Of a stretch of 64,000 nucleotides of DNA, positions 17,396 to 25,082 are shown in pieces (position 1 is the stretch's first letter; each line of letters begins with the position of its first letter). The translations under genes were made by a program, and so were the position numbers. Source of the DNA: Gemmobacter aquatilis (GTDB taxonomy: Bacteria > Pseudomonadota > Alphaproteobacteria > Rhodobacterales > Rhodobacteraceae); the NCBI RefSeq assembly GCF_900110025.1, contig NZ_FOCE01000004.1:186001-250000 (forward strand), read 5' to 3'. The notes under the pieces were generated by a model. The model ran no database searches. It had not been told where the DNA came from and saw only the letters and a program-made list of their open reading frames with translations.

Positions 17396-17473
17396 GGTCG
17401 GACCTCCGTTTCGTCTCTGGTTGCCGGTATCGCGGGGCAGGCTGATCGCTTCCTGACAGCGCGGCTTTTTCTG

Positions 17474-17490
17474 CTTCAGCTTCGCGTCAG
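17474..17490 (-). promoter_or_regulatory. Candidate response-regulator box upstream of the Asp-rich gene
   Basis: On the minus strand: CTGACG-CGAAG-CTGAAG, a direct repeat of CTGA(C/A)G with 11-bp period, as expected for OmpR/PhoB-type regulators. It ends exactly 79 nt before the ATG at 17395, the same distance as the matching box has to the response-regulator gene. Confidence 0.6.
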
Positions 17491-17569
17491 AAAAGAAGGG
17501 CCCCGCAGGCCTTGCGGCGCCGCGGGGCCAAGGCAGGGGCTTGGGACACAAGACCCTTGGGGATCGCAA

Positions 17570-17875
17570 TCAGTCATGGCCACGGATGCGCCCGTGGTCA
17601 TCGTCATGGTCTTCCTGCTCCACCTCCAGAATGGCCAGGGTGGCGGGATCGACCTTCGCCTCGATCTGGTTGCCCTGCGCGTCGGTGGCGTAGATCTCGT
17701 AGCAACCATCGTCGATCTTGATGCGGCGCACGGTCCAGCCCTGCGCCTCGGCCATGGCACGCACCGCGTCGCGCGGTTGCCAGTCGGCCATGGGCACGGC
17801 ACAATCGTCGCGGCCGCGCGCCATGGCGGCGGTTGCGGTGGCAAGGACGACAAGCAGAGCCAACGGGATATTCAT
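17570..17875 (-). CDS. Small exported PepSY-domain protein
   Basis: 101 aa from ATG 17875, which begins a clean signal peptide (MNIPLALLVVLATATAAMA). In-frame starts up to seven codons earlier are possible. The rest is one PepSY-like domain (DAVRAMAEAQGWTVRRIKIDDGCYEIYATDAQGNQIEAKVDPATLAIL) ending in a His/Asp-rich tail (EDHDDDHGRIRGHD). Small PepSY proteins next to OmpR-type two-component systems are common and often thought to be regulated by them. It is divergent from the response-regulator gene, with two boxes between them. Periplasmic sensor accessory or metal/redox binding are both possible. Confidence 0.8.
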   Translation of the reverse strand: MNIPLALLVVLATATAAMARGRDDCAVPMADWQPRDAVRAMAEAQGWTVRRIKIDDGCYEIYATDAQGNQIEAKVDPATLAILEVEQEDHDDDHGRIRGHD

Positions 17876-17938
17876 CGGGCACATTCCTTCCTGCACAGTC
17901 AGGCTCGCAGATGGGTTGCCCCTTCCTGCACGCCGAAC

Positions 17939-17987
17939 CTGACGCCTGCCTGAAGCGACGGGGGGCAGCCCTTCAGTTTCACGTCAG
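17939..17987. promoter_or_regulatory. Two opposed response-regulator boxes in the divergent promoter
   Basis: Plus-strand box 17939-17955 reads CTGACG-CCTGC-CTGAAG and ends 79 nt before the response-regulator ATG. Minus-strand box 17971-17987 reads CTGACG-TGAAA-CTGAAG and points to the PepSY gene. Both match the box at 17474-17490 at all 12 fixed positions. They predict autoregulation of the two-component system and control of the PepSY and Asp-rich genes. Confidence 0.62.
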
Positions 17988-18033
17988 TCTGGTCTAGCAC
18001 TGCAAGGGCGGAACCCGCGAGAGGGCAAGCGAC

Positions 18034-18693
18034 ATGCGCATCCTGCTGATTGAAGATGATACCGTTCTGGGCGCCGCCGTGCGCGACCAGATCGCGGCGG
18101 ATGGTCATTCCGTCGATTGGGTCACGCGGCTGGATGCGGCGGCGGATGCGCTGGCGGTGGCGGTGTTCGATCTGCTGCTGCTGGACCTGATGCTGCCCGA
18201 CGGTCGCGGCATCCCCTTTCTGCGCGGCTTGCGCGGGCGGGGCGATGTGACGCCGGTGATCATCCTGACCGCGCTGGATCAGGTGTCGGACCGGATCGAG
18301 GGGCTGAATGCCGGGGCCGATGACTATATGGTCAAACCCTTTGATCTGGCCGAGCTTTCGGCGCGCATCGGATCGGTGGCGCGGCGCTATGCGGGCAACC
18401 CCAACCCGATCCTGACGCTGGGCGCGCTGGAGGTGGATCTGGCGGCGCGCAGCCTGCGCAAGGCGGGCAAGCCCGTGGCGCTGACCGCGCGGGAATGGGT
18501 GCTGTTCGAGGCGTTCCTGCAGCGTCCGGGGCAGTTGCTGTCCAAGGCGCAACTGGAAGAGCGGCTGTATTCCTTCGATACTGCGATCGAAAGCAACACG
18601 ATCGAGGTGCATGTCAGCCGGTTGCGCAAGAAGCTGGGGCATGAGGTGATCGAGACGGAACGCGGCCTTGGCTATCGTCTGGGCCAGCCATGA
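18034..18693 (+). CDS. OmpR-family response regulator (QseB/PmrA-like)
   Basis: 219 aa. The receiver domain has the acidic pair ED at 7-8, phosphoacceptor D51 in LLLLDLMLPDG, and conserved K101 in YMVKPFDL; the C-terminal winged helix (about 125-219) ends ETERGLGYRLGQP with the recognition-helix segment SNTIEVHVSRLRKKLG. The gene overlaps the histidine kinase gene by 4 bp (ATGA). It is divergent from the small PepSY gene. Direct-repeat boxes in front of itself, the PepSY gene and the Asp-rich gene suggest these are its targets. The signal is not evident. Confidence 0.95.
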   Translation: MRILLIEDDTVLGAAVRDQIAADGHSVDWVTRLDAAADALAVAVFDLLLLDLMLPDGRGIPFLRGLRGRGDVTPVIILTALDQVSDRIEGLNAGADDYMVKPFDLAELSARIGSVARRYAGNPNPILTLGALEVDLAARSLRKAGKPVALTAREWVLFEAFLQRPGQLLSKAQLEERLYSFDTAIESNTIEVHVSRLRKKLGHEVIETERGLGYRLGQP

Positions 18694-20021
18694 GGGCGCC
18701 GCGGTCGTTGCAGCTTCGGCTGGCGTTGGGGCTGGGGCTGGGGTTGACGGTGCTGTGGCTGGTGGCGGCCAGCGTCACCGCCACCCTGTTGCGCCACGAG
18801 ATGGACGAGGTGTTCGACGCGACGCTGGCCGAGACCGGGCAGCGCCTGTTGCCGCTGGCGGTGATGGATGTGCTGGGCCGCGAAGAGGACGGCATCACCC
18901 AGCAGATCGCCACGCTGCGCCAGCATGACGAGGTGTTCACCTATGTCGTGCGCGATGCGCAGGGGCGGGTGTTGTTGCGCTCTCATGGGGCCGAGGATGC
19001 GCTGTTTCCGCCATTTGACGGCGTGGGGTTCCGCCAGAATGCCACGCATCGCTTCTACGATGATGCGGCCTTGCAGAACTCGATCACCATCACCGTGGCC
19101 GAGCCCTTGGCGCATCGCGCCAGCGTTGCGCGCGAGATGCAGATCGGGCTGGGCCTGCCCTTGCTGGTGGTGGTGCCGTTGAGCCTTGCCATCCTGATCG
19201 GCGCGGTGCAGCTGAGCTTTCGCCCGCTGCGGCGGTTCCGGTCGGCGCTGGCGCAGCGCGGGGCGCAGAACCTGACGGCGCTGCCCGATGCCGGGTTGCC
19301 GAGCGAGCTGGAACCCATGGCGGTGGCGGTGAACCAGTTGCTGGCGCGGCTGCGCGCGGCCTTCGAGGCGGAGCGCAGCTTTGCCGCCAATGCCGCGCAT
19401 GAGCTGCGCACGCCGGTGGCCGGGGCGATTGCGCAGGTGCAGCGGTTGCGGGCGGAAACGCAGGATCCGCAGGCCGAACGCCGCGCGGGCGAGGTGGAGG
19501 CGAGCCTGAAGCGGCTGACCCGGCTGTCGGAAAAGCTGATGCAACTGGCGCGGGCCGAGGGCGGGCGGTTGCGCAGCGGCACGGCCAGCGATCTGCGCCC
19601 GGTGCTGCGGCTGATGGTGGCGGATGCCGAACGCGCGGGCGGGGCGGGGCGGCTGAAGCTGACGCTGCCCGAGGTGCCGGTGCTGTCGGACATCGACCCG
19701 GATGCCTTTGGCATCCTGTGCCGCAACCTGATTGAAAATGCACTGAAACATGGCGATCCGGGCGGCTCGGTCGAGGTGGGGTTGAGCGCGGCGGCGCGGT
19801 TGACAGTTGTCAACATGGCCCCCGTGGTGCCGCCCGAGGCGCTGGCGCGGCTGACCGGGCGGTTTGAACGGGCGGCGGGCGCGGCAGAGGGCAGCGGGCT
19901 GGGGCTGGCCATTGTGCGCACCATTGCCGAGCGTGCCGATGGCAAGCTGGTGCTGCTGTCCCCCGCCGAAGGGCGGGAGACGGGGTTCGAGGTGCGGGTG
20001 GATCTGCCGCAGGCGGCTTAG
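18690..20021 (+). CDS. Two-component sensor histidine kinase
   Basis: 443 aa. TM helix about 11-34, a periplasmic sensor of about 115 residues, TM helix about 153-174, HAMP-like linker, HisKA with H237 in FAANAAHELRTPVAG, N box NLIENALKHGD, and G box GSGLGLAIVRTIAERADG. QseC/PmrB-like architecture. Starts on the overlapping ATGA of the response-regulator gene, so the pair is made together. The periplasmic domain contains no Cys or His cluster that would reveal its ligand; its neighbours suggest a redox or metal-linked envelope cue. Confidence 0.94.
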   Translation: MRAPRSLQLRLALGLGLGLTVLWLVAASVTATLLRHEMDEVFDATLAETGQRLLPLAVMDVLGREEDGITQQIATLRQHDEVFTYVVRDAQGRVLLRSHGAEDALFPPFDGVGFRQNATHRFYDDAALQNSITITVAEPLAHRASVAREMQIGLGLPLLVVVPLSLAILIGAVQLSFRPLRRFRSALAQRGAQNLTALPDAGLPSELEPMAVAVNQLLARLRAAFEAERSFAANAAHELRTPVAGAIAQVQRLRAETQDPQAERRAGEVEASLKRLTRLSEKLMQLARAEGGRLRSGTASDLRPVLRLMVADAERAGGAGRLKLTLPEVPVLSDIDPDAFGILCRNLIENALKHGDPGGSVEVGLSAAARLTVVNMAPVVPPEALARLTGRFERAAGAAEGSGLGLAIVRTIAERADGKLVLLSPAEGRETGFEVRVDLPQAA

Positions 20022-20025
20022 ATAT

Positions 20026-20050
20026 AAGTAGTTGTTATTTAACTATTTTT
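20026..20050. terminator. Short AT-rich terminator between convergent genes
   Basis: TAGTT-GTTATTT-AACTA stem-loop followed by TTTTT, between the kinase stop (20021) and the convergent CRTAC1 stop (20043). The stem is weak and AT-only extensions are needed, so it is a tentative call. Confidence 0.4.
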
Positions 20051-21605
20051 CTACAGTCCAGACCGCATCCGCCGCAAGGTTTTGCCAGTCGCTGGCGCTG
20101 CCATCGGGCCAGATCACCCGCGCTTCGGCTTGCGTGGCTGTGCCCAACCCGAAATGCTGCGGCGCCAGTTGCCCCGAGGCATGGCCGCCGCCCACGGTGA
20201 TTTCGCGCCGCTGGGTCACCCCGTTGGCGCGCACTTCCACCCAGCCATTCACCGCGTGCAGGTTCGGCGCGGGCTGGCGGGCGTTTATGGCGATCCAGTG
20301 GCCGGGGGCCTCGGTGCCCTGATTGCGCCAGATCTCGGACGGGGCGTTGCGGTTGACCACCACCAGATCCAGCCAGCCATCGGCGTTCAGATCGACCACC
20401 GCCCCACCGCGCGCGGTGTGCATCGAGGCGACACCGGCCTTGTCGCCGACCTCGACAAACGTGCCGTCGGCGCGTTGCAGCAGCAGGTTGTTGGGGTCGG
20501 CCATGGCGAAATCGGGCATGGCCGAGACATTGCCCTTGGCGATGAACAGATCGGCACGACCGTCGTTGTTCACATCCTCGAACTGGGTATGCCATGCGGT
20601 GGAAGGCTTCACCTCGCCCCCGGTATAGGGCCGCTGTGCCACGGCGCCGCGCGCGAAAGCCACATCGGCATAGCGCGGCAACAGCGGACGGGCGGCGGGA
20701 TCTTTCAATACTTGCAACTTGTTATCGGCCATCGAGGTGAGGAAATACTCCGGGTAGCCGTCAAAGTTCAGGTCATGGCTGGCGATGCCCATGCCCCAGA
20801 TGCGCAGCCGCTGCCAGCCCTCGGCCTCGGTATACAGACGGGGCGGGGCGGCGGGGGACAGATGCCACATCTGTTCCTGCCCGCCCTTGTAATATTCGCG
20901 GTCATTGGCGATGCGCAGCGCCGGGCGGCCTTCGCGGTTCCAGTCGGTGAACAGCATCGACAGGGCGCAGAAGCTGGGGGTCAGCGGCAGGGGGGCGGTG
21001 TAGCGGGGGCCGTCGGGGCGGTGCAGCCAGTTGTCGGTGCAGGAACCCCAGGGGAAGGCGTCTTGCGCGCGGTCGATGTAATTGCCGATGGCGAGCGTGG
21101 GCAGGGTGGCGCCTGCCTCCCAAGTGGCGGCGAAGGCGGAGGACCAGGCATCGCCGCCGTCAAAGCCCCAAGCCTCGTTGGCGCGCTCAAAACGGCAATC
21201 GCCAAGGCCGCGCAGCAGCAGGTTTTCGCCCACGCGCAGCATCGCCAGATCGGTGATCCCGTCACTGTCCACATCCAGCGGCCAAAGGCCGGCAACGCCG
21301 GTATAGGCCAGACCGGACGGCCCCCCCCCGGACTCCTCCCCGGTGAATTTCAGTACACCCCCTGTCGGACTTTCGTTCCGCCAAAGCGACGCCGGTGCCG
21401 TGCCGCCTGCCAGCACCAGTTCCGGTTTCGCATCGCCCGAACAGTCGAAGGCGGCCACACCGCCGCCCACCATATATTCCCATTCGCCGGTGAAGCTGTG
21501 GGTCAGACCGGCGCTGGCAGTCTCGTCCGCGAAGCGCGGGATGGCGGGGTCTTCGGCCAGCGCGGGGGAGGCGAGCAGGGGAAGCAGCAGCAGGGCGCGG
21601 GTCAT
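20043..21605 (-). CDS. CRTAC1-like exported protein with FG-GAP repeats and ASPIC/UnbV domain
   Basis: 520 aa. Signal peptide MTRALLLLPLLASPALA, followed by FG-GAP/VCBS-type beta-propeller repeats with Ca-binding-like DxDxDG motifs (DVDSDGITDLAML, DVNNDGRADLFIA, DLNADGWLDLVVV) and a C-terminal ASPIC/UnbV domain (VEVRANGVTQRREITVGGGHASGQLAPQHFGLG). Start overlaps the stop of the haloperoxidase gene (ATGA), so the two are translationally coupled. CRTAC1-type proteins accompany vanadium haloperoxidases in many bacteria; their role is not established. A propeller-type adhesion or partner protein in the periplasm or outside is likely. Confidence 0.88.
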   Translation of the reverse strand: MTRALLLLPLLASPALAEDPAIPRFADETASAGLTHSFTGEWEYMVGGGVAAFDCSGDAKPELVLAGGTAPASLWRNESPTGGVLKFTGEESGGGPSGLAYTGVAGLWPLDVDSDGITDLAMLRVGENLLLRGLGDCRFERANEAWGFDGGDAWSSAFAATWEAGATLPTLAIGNYIDRAQDAFPWGSCTDNWLHRPDGPRYTAPLPLTPSFCALSMLFTDWNREGRPALRIANDREYYKGGQEQMWHLSPAAPPRLYTEAEGWQRLRIWGMGIASHDLNFDGYPEYFLTSMADNKLQVLKDPAARPLLPRYADVAFARGAVAQRPYTGGEVKPSTAWHTQFEDVNNDGRADLFIAKGNVSAMPDFAMADPNNLLLQRADGTFVEVGDKAGVASMHTARGGAVVDLNADGWLDLVVVNRNAPSEIWRNQGTEAPGHWIAINARQPAPNLHAVNGWVEVRANGVTQRREITVGGGHASGQLAPQHFGLGTATQAEARVIWPDGSASDWQNLAADAVWTVEK

Positions 21606-22915
21606 TGCAGCGTCTCCAGCCGGGCGGCGTGCTGGCCGATGCAGAGGCCCTGTTCCAGCCCGCGGTCGATGGCGGCGCGGAAATGGATGCCGCCATAGAG
21701 GCGCGAGATCGCGGCCTCGGCGGCGGCGGCGCGGAAGCTGGGGAAATGGCGGATGGGCAGGCCGTCATCTTCATGGGTGGCATCGTCGAAGGCGAAATCT
21801 TCGCCGAAGATCGTGCTCAGCACCTCGGCCGCCGCACCGGATTGGGTGGAATGGCCCGAGGGGTATTCGGGGAAGGGCGGGGTGATCAGCATCGGCGCCC
21901 AGGCCTTGTCGATCACCCGGTTGATATAGGTGACGGGGCGGACCAGATCATGTTCGAACTTGGCCTGCCAGCAGCCGATGAAGGCATCGGCCAGCGCGAC
22001 GCCCAGCCGGGCCAGCGCATCGGTGCGGCGTTCCACGGGCAGGGCGTCGCGGTCGGCAATCTCGATCAGGATGGAAATCCAGTGGCCGGGCGGGGTGGGC
22101 GAGAGCATCGGGTCATCGGACCAGAAGCGGGCGATGAGCTTTTGCTCGTCGGTCAGGGATTTGGCGGTGGTGTAGACCTCCTCCGCCTCGGCGCGGAAAG
22201 CGGAGCCGGGGGCTTCGCTATAGGCGGGGGGCGGGGGCAGCGGGCAGGCATTGGCGGCGGGCATGGCGAAGGGGCGGTTCCTGGCCCAGTCGGGCAGCAG
22301 CGGCATCTGTTGCTGCACGATGGCCGAGGTGGGCACCCAATGCGCCGGGCCGGGGGTGAGGGTGTAGCTGAGCGGGAAGCCCATGTTTTCCACCACTTCG
22401 CCGCCGTCGGTGGCGGCCCAGGCGATGACATGGGCGGCCACTGCGGCGCCATAGGCGCGGCTGCGGGCGATGGTCTCCGGGTCCAGCCCGGCGGCGGTTG
22501 TGGTATCGAGCTTGCCCGCCATGGCGGCCATGGCGCGTTGGCCGGTGGGGCCGGTATTGCCGAAGAAATGCCGGGTGGCGGCGGTGAGGGCGGCGTTCAG
22601 CACCACGGCCTCGTCATGCGGGCCGGGTTGGCGCGGCGGGGGGGCGGGGAAATCGGTCAACTGCCCGGCAAGGCTGCGGCGATGGGCGGGGTCGGCGCTG
22701 GCCGTCACCTCCCACGCGGTGACGCCCAGATAGGCGAAGGCGCGGCTTGCCACCGGGGGCGAATAGGTGGGGGTATGGCGCACCAGTTCCAGCACCAGCC
22801 GATACCAGGTGGTCACCACATGCGCCGGGTCGGCGGCCTGGGGTGTGGCTTGAGCGGGCAGGGCGGCCAGAAGCGACAGGCCGAGGGCGAGGCTGGCGAG
22901 AAGGCGGCGAAACAT
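21602..22915 (-). CDS. Exported vanadium-dependent haloperoxidase / PAP2-type protein
   Basis: 437 aa. Signal peptide of about 23 residues. All vanadate/phosphate-binding elements of the VHPO/PAP2 fold are visible: K319 and R326 (KFEHDLVRP), PSGHS at 352-356 with H355, and R405 plus catalytic H411 (SRLYGGIHFR). The long N-terminal helical part fits haloperoxidases better than small PAP2 phosphatases. It would oxidise halides with peroxide, or act as an acid phosphatase; sequence alone cannot decide. Paired with the CRTAC1-like gene by a 4-bp overlap. Confidence 0.87.
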   Translation of the reverse strand: MFRRLLASLALGLSLLAALPAQATPQAADPAHVVTTWYRLVLELVRHTPTYSPPVASRAFAYLGVTAWEVTASADPAHRRSLAGQLTDFPAPPPRQPGPHDEAVVLNAALTAATRHFFGNTGPTGQRAMAAMAGKLDTTTAAGLDPETIARSRAYGAAVAAHVIAWAATDGGEVVENMGFPLSYTLTPGPAHWVPTSAIVQQQMPLLPDWARNRPFAMPAANACPLPPPPAYSEAPGSAFRAEAEEVYTTAKSLTDEQKLIARFWSDDPMLSPTPPGHWISILIEIADRDALPVERRTDALARLGVALADAFIGCWQAKFEHDLVRPVTYINRVIDKAWAPMLITPPFPEYPSGHSTQSGAAAEVLSTIFGEDFAFDDATHEDDGLPIRHFPSFRAAAAEAAISRLYGGIHFRAAIDRGLEQGLCIGQHAARLETLQ

Positions 22916-22988
22916 GGGAGGCCCGTTGTGATTGCGCTAACGGGCATGATTGCCGCGAAATCGGGCAGGGGTCAAATGATGATCGGGC

Positions 22989-23393
22989 CTAGCCCTGCGC
23001 TTTCGGGGCCTTGCAGAACATCTCGTACACCATGCCGATGGCGGTGGCGACCTTGGGGTCCTGGATGGAATAGAACATGGTCTTGCCCTCGCGCCGGCAA
23101 CTGACCAGCCCTTCCAGCCGCAGACGCGCCAGTTGCTGGCTGACCGCCGCTTGCCGCGAGGACAGCAGGTGTTCCAGTTCCGTCACCGATTTCTCGCCCG
23201 ATTGCAGGTGGCACAGGATCATCAGCCGCCCTTCATGGGCCAGCGCCTTGAGGAAACCGGCGGCGGCGGTGGCCTGCACCAGCATCTCGTCCGCCGACAG
23301 CGTGGTGCAGGCTTCGGGATCTTGCAGGTCGATGAGGGGCAGGTCGGCGAGGGGCAGGTCGGGCATGGGGACATCCGGGCGATGCGGAAACAT
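22989..23393 (-). CDS. ArsR-family persulfide-type sensor (SqrR/BigR-like)
   Basis: 134 aa from ATG 23393; a TTG at 23426 would put the coding region over the dyad at 23407-23429, so the ATG is preferred, and ATG 23366 is also possible. Winged HTH: ALAHEGRLMILCHL, LLSSRQAAVSQQLARLRLEGLV, GKTMFYSI. Two cysteines (in MILCHL and in YEMFCKA) are 66 residues apart, exactly the spacing of the redox pair C41/C107 of Rhodobacter SqrR and C42/C108 of BigR. A further Cys occurs in LVSCRREG. No sulfide oxidation gene is adjacent. It follows the flavin reductase gene by 42 bp on the same strand. Confidence 0.85.
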   Translation of the reverse strand: MFPHRPDVPMPDLPLADLPLIDLQDPEACTTLSADEMLVQATAAAGFLKALAHEGRLMILCHLQSGEKSVTELEHLLSSRQAAVSQQLARLRLEGLVSCRREGKTMFYSIQDPKVATAIGMVYEMFCKAPKAQG

Positions 23394-23406
23394 ATCTGAA
23401 TATATA

Positions 23407-23429
23407 CGATTGAGGTGGGGATTCAATCG
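23407..23429. promoter_or_regulatory. Candidate ArsR operator
   Basis: Perfect inverted repeat CGATTGA-N9-TCAATCG, 14 bp before ATG 23393 and next to an AT-rich ATATATA tract. Position and symmetry suit autorepression by the ArsR protein. It lies just past the flavin reductase stop. Confidence 0.55.
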
Positions 23430-23435
23430 CGACGC

Positions 23436-23936
23436 TTAGCCGCCATGCTGAAATCCGCCATAGGCGCCTTGGCTGAACAGCAGCGGCGCCCCTTCGCGCA
23501 GGGTGAAGCGCAGCACGCGACCGAGGATGATCAGGTGATCGCCGCCGTCATGGGTGGCGTGCTGGGCGCAATCGAAGCGGGCCAGCGCGTCGGGCAGGAT
23601 CGGCGACCCTTCGGGTGAGACCTCTGGCGCCATGTCGGCAAAGCCCGCGCCGCCCCGGCCAAAGCGGGCGATCAGATCGAACTGGTCGAGGCCGAGGATG
23701 TGGATTGTGTAATGCGGCGCCGTGGCGAAGGTGGTGAAGCGCGACGAGGACCGCGCGGGCGACCACAGCACCAGCGGCGGATCGAGCGAGACCGAGGCGA
23801 AGCTGTTGGCGGTGAACCCCGCCGGGCCGTCGGGCCCGGTGAGGGTGATGATGGTGACGCCGGTGGCGAACCGCCCCAGCGCATCGCGGAAATCGCGGGC
23901 GGTGGTGGCGTCTGGCGTCTTGACGATATCTTTCAT
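23436..23936 (-). CDS. Flavin reductase-like protein (DIM6/NTAB family)
   Basis: 166 aa from ATG 23936. The flavin_reduct domain shows FRDALGRFATGVTIITL, GFTANSFASVSLDPPLVLW and a late GDHLIILGRVLRF, the usual FMN-binding split-barrel pattern. These NAD(P)H:flavin reductases feed reduced flavin to a monooxygenase. No monooxygenase is adjacent; the nearest flavin-using enzyme of that type is the LLM protein at 47508. Length matches the family (about 160-170 aa). Confidence 0.85.
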   Translation of the reverse strand: MKDIVKTPDATTARDFRDALGRFATGVTIITLTGPDGPAGFTANSFASVSLDPPLVLWSPARSSSRFTTFATAPHYTIHILGLDQFDLIARFGRGGAGFADMAPEVSPEGSPILPDALARFDCAQHATHDGGDHLIILGRVLRFTLREGAPLLFSQGAYGGFQHGG

Positions 23937-24149
23937 GCGCAGCGTTTTCCTGCCTGTTTTGCCCTGCGGCATCCTGTTCCTTGTGGGATATAGCGGGGTT
24001 TTCGGCAAGATCGAGCCTTTATGCCCCGCGCGGCGCTTTCCTGTTGCAGGGGCAGGGCTTTTGCGCGGGGCCGGAGCGACGCCGCGTGTCGCGGGCTGAC
24101 ATTCCGCCGTCATGGGGCTGGCCTAGAAACAGGGGAAAAGGAGCGCGCC

Positions 24150-25076
24150 ATGTCACACCGTCTGTCTGCCTTCACTGCCCCCGGCCGGTTCTGGCGCGGC
24201 AATCTGCACACCCATTCCACCCGGTCCGACGGGGTGCTGGAGCCTGCGGAAGTGTGCCGCCGCTATCGGGCGGAGGGCTATGATTTCATGGCGCTGACTG
24301 ACCATTTCATCGGGACGTATGGCTATCCCATCGTGGACACCCGGCCCTTCCGGGCCGAGGGGTTCACCACCTTGCTGGGGGCGGAGCTGCATTCCGGCCC
24401 CATGGCGAATGGCGAGCTGTGGCATATTCTGGCGGTGGGTCTGCCGGAAGATTTCACCCCGCCCCATGCGCCGGATTTCCACGTCTATCCCGGCATGGAA
24501 TCGGGGCCGGAGATCGCGGCGCGGGCGGTGGCGGCGGGGGCGTTCGTGGCCATTGCCCACCCGCAATGGTCGGGGCTGACGCTGGCCGATGCACGGTCGA
24601 TCACCGCGGCCCATGCGGTGGAGATCTATAACCACGGCTGCGCCATGGGCTGCGACCGGCCCGACGGGTTTTCCATCGCCGATCTGCTGCTGACCGAGGG
24701 GCGACCGCTGAGCCTGATCGCCACCGATGATGCGCATTTTTCGGAACCCGATCATTTTGGCGGCTGGGTGATGGTGAAGGCCACGGAAAACACGCCCGAG
24801 GCGCTGCTGGTGGCGCTGAAATCGGGGAATTTCTATTCGAGCCAAGGGCCGGAACTGCGCAATGTGGTGGTGGAAGCGGATCGGGTGATCGTGGAAAGCT
24901 CTGCCGTGGCCTCGGTCATCGTGCAGGGGGCGGGCACCGGATCCAAGGGGGTGCATGGCCACAGCATGACCCGGGCCGAGGTGCCTTTGGCGCGGCTGGG
25001 CAATTCGCCCTGGCTGCGGGTGAGCGTGATTGATGCGGCGGGGCGGCGGGCCTGGTCGAACCCGGTGCTGCGGTAG
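24150..25076 (+). CDS. PHP-domain metal-dependent phosphoesterase
   Basis: 308 aa from ATG 24150, preceded by AAAAGGAG. The PHP motifs are present: HTHSTRSDGVLEPAEV (motif I, residues about 20-35), ALTDHF, GAELHSG, IAHPQWSG and the final TDDAH. Three metal ions and hydrolysis of a phosphate ester are usual for the family. The substrate is unknown. Convergent with the PAS gene, 6 bp between stops. Confidence 0.88.
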   Translation: MSHRLSAFTAPGRFWRGNLHTHSTRSDGVLEPAEVCRRYRAEGYDFMALTDHFIGTYGYPIVDTRPFRAEGFTTLLGAELHSGPMANGELWHILAVGLPEDFTPPHAPDFHVYPGMESGPEIAARAVAAGAFVAIAHPQWSGLTLADARSITAAHAVEIYNHGCAMGCDRPDGFSIADLLLTEGRPLSLIATDDAHFSEPDHFGGWVMVKATENTPEALLVALKSGNFYSSQGPELRNVVVEADRVIVESSAVASVIVQGAGTGSKGVHGHSMTRAEVPLARLGNSPWLRVSVIDAAGRRAWSNPVLR

Positions 25077-25082
25077 ATGGGC

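Noticed and set aside
23394-23426. TTG start giving an 11-residue longer ArsR protein
   Set aside because: The extension would overlay the perfect dyad at 23407-23429 and an AT-rich promoter-like tract. ATG 23393 is more plausible.
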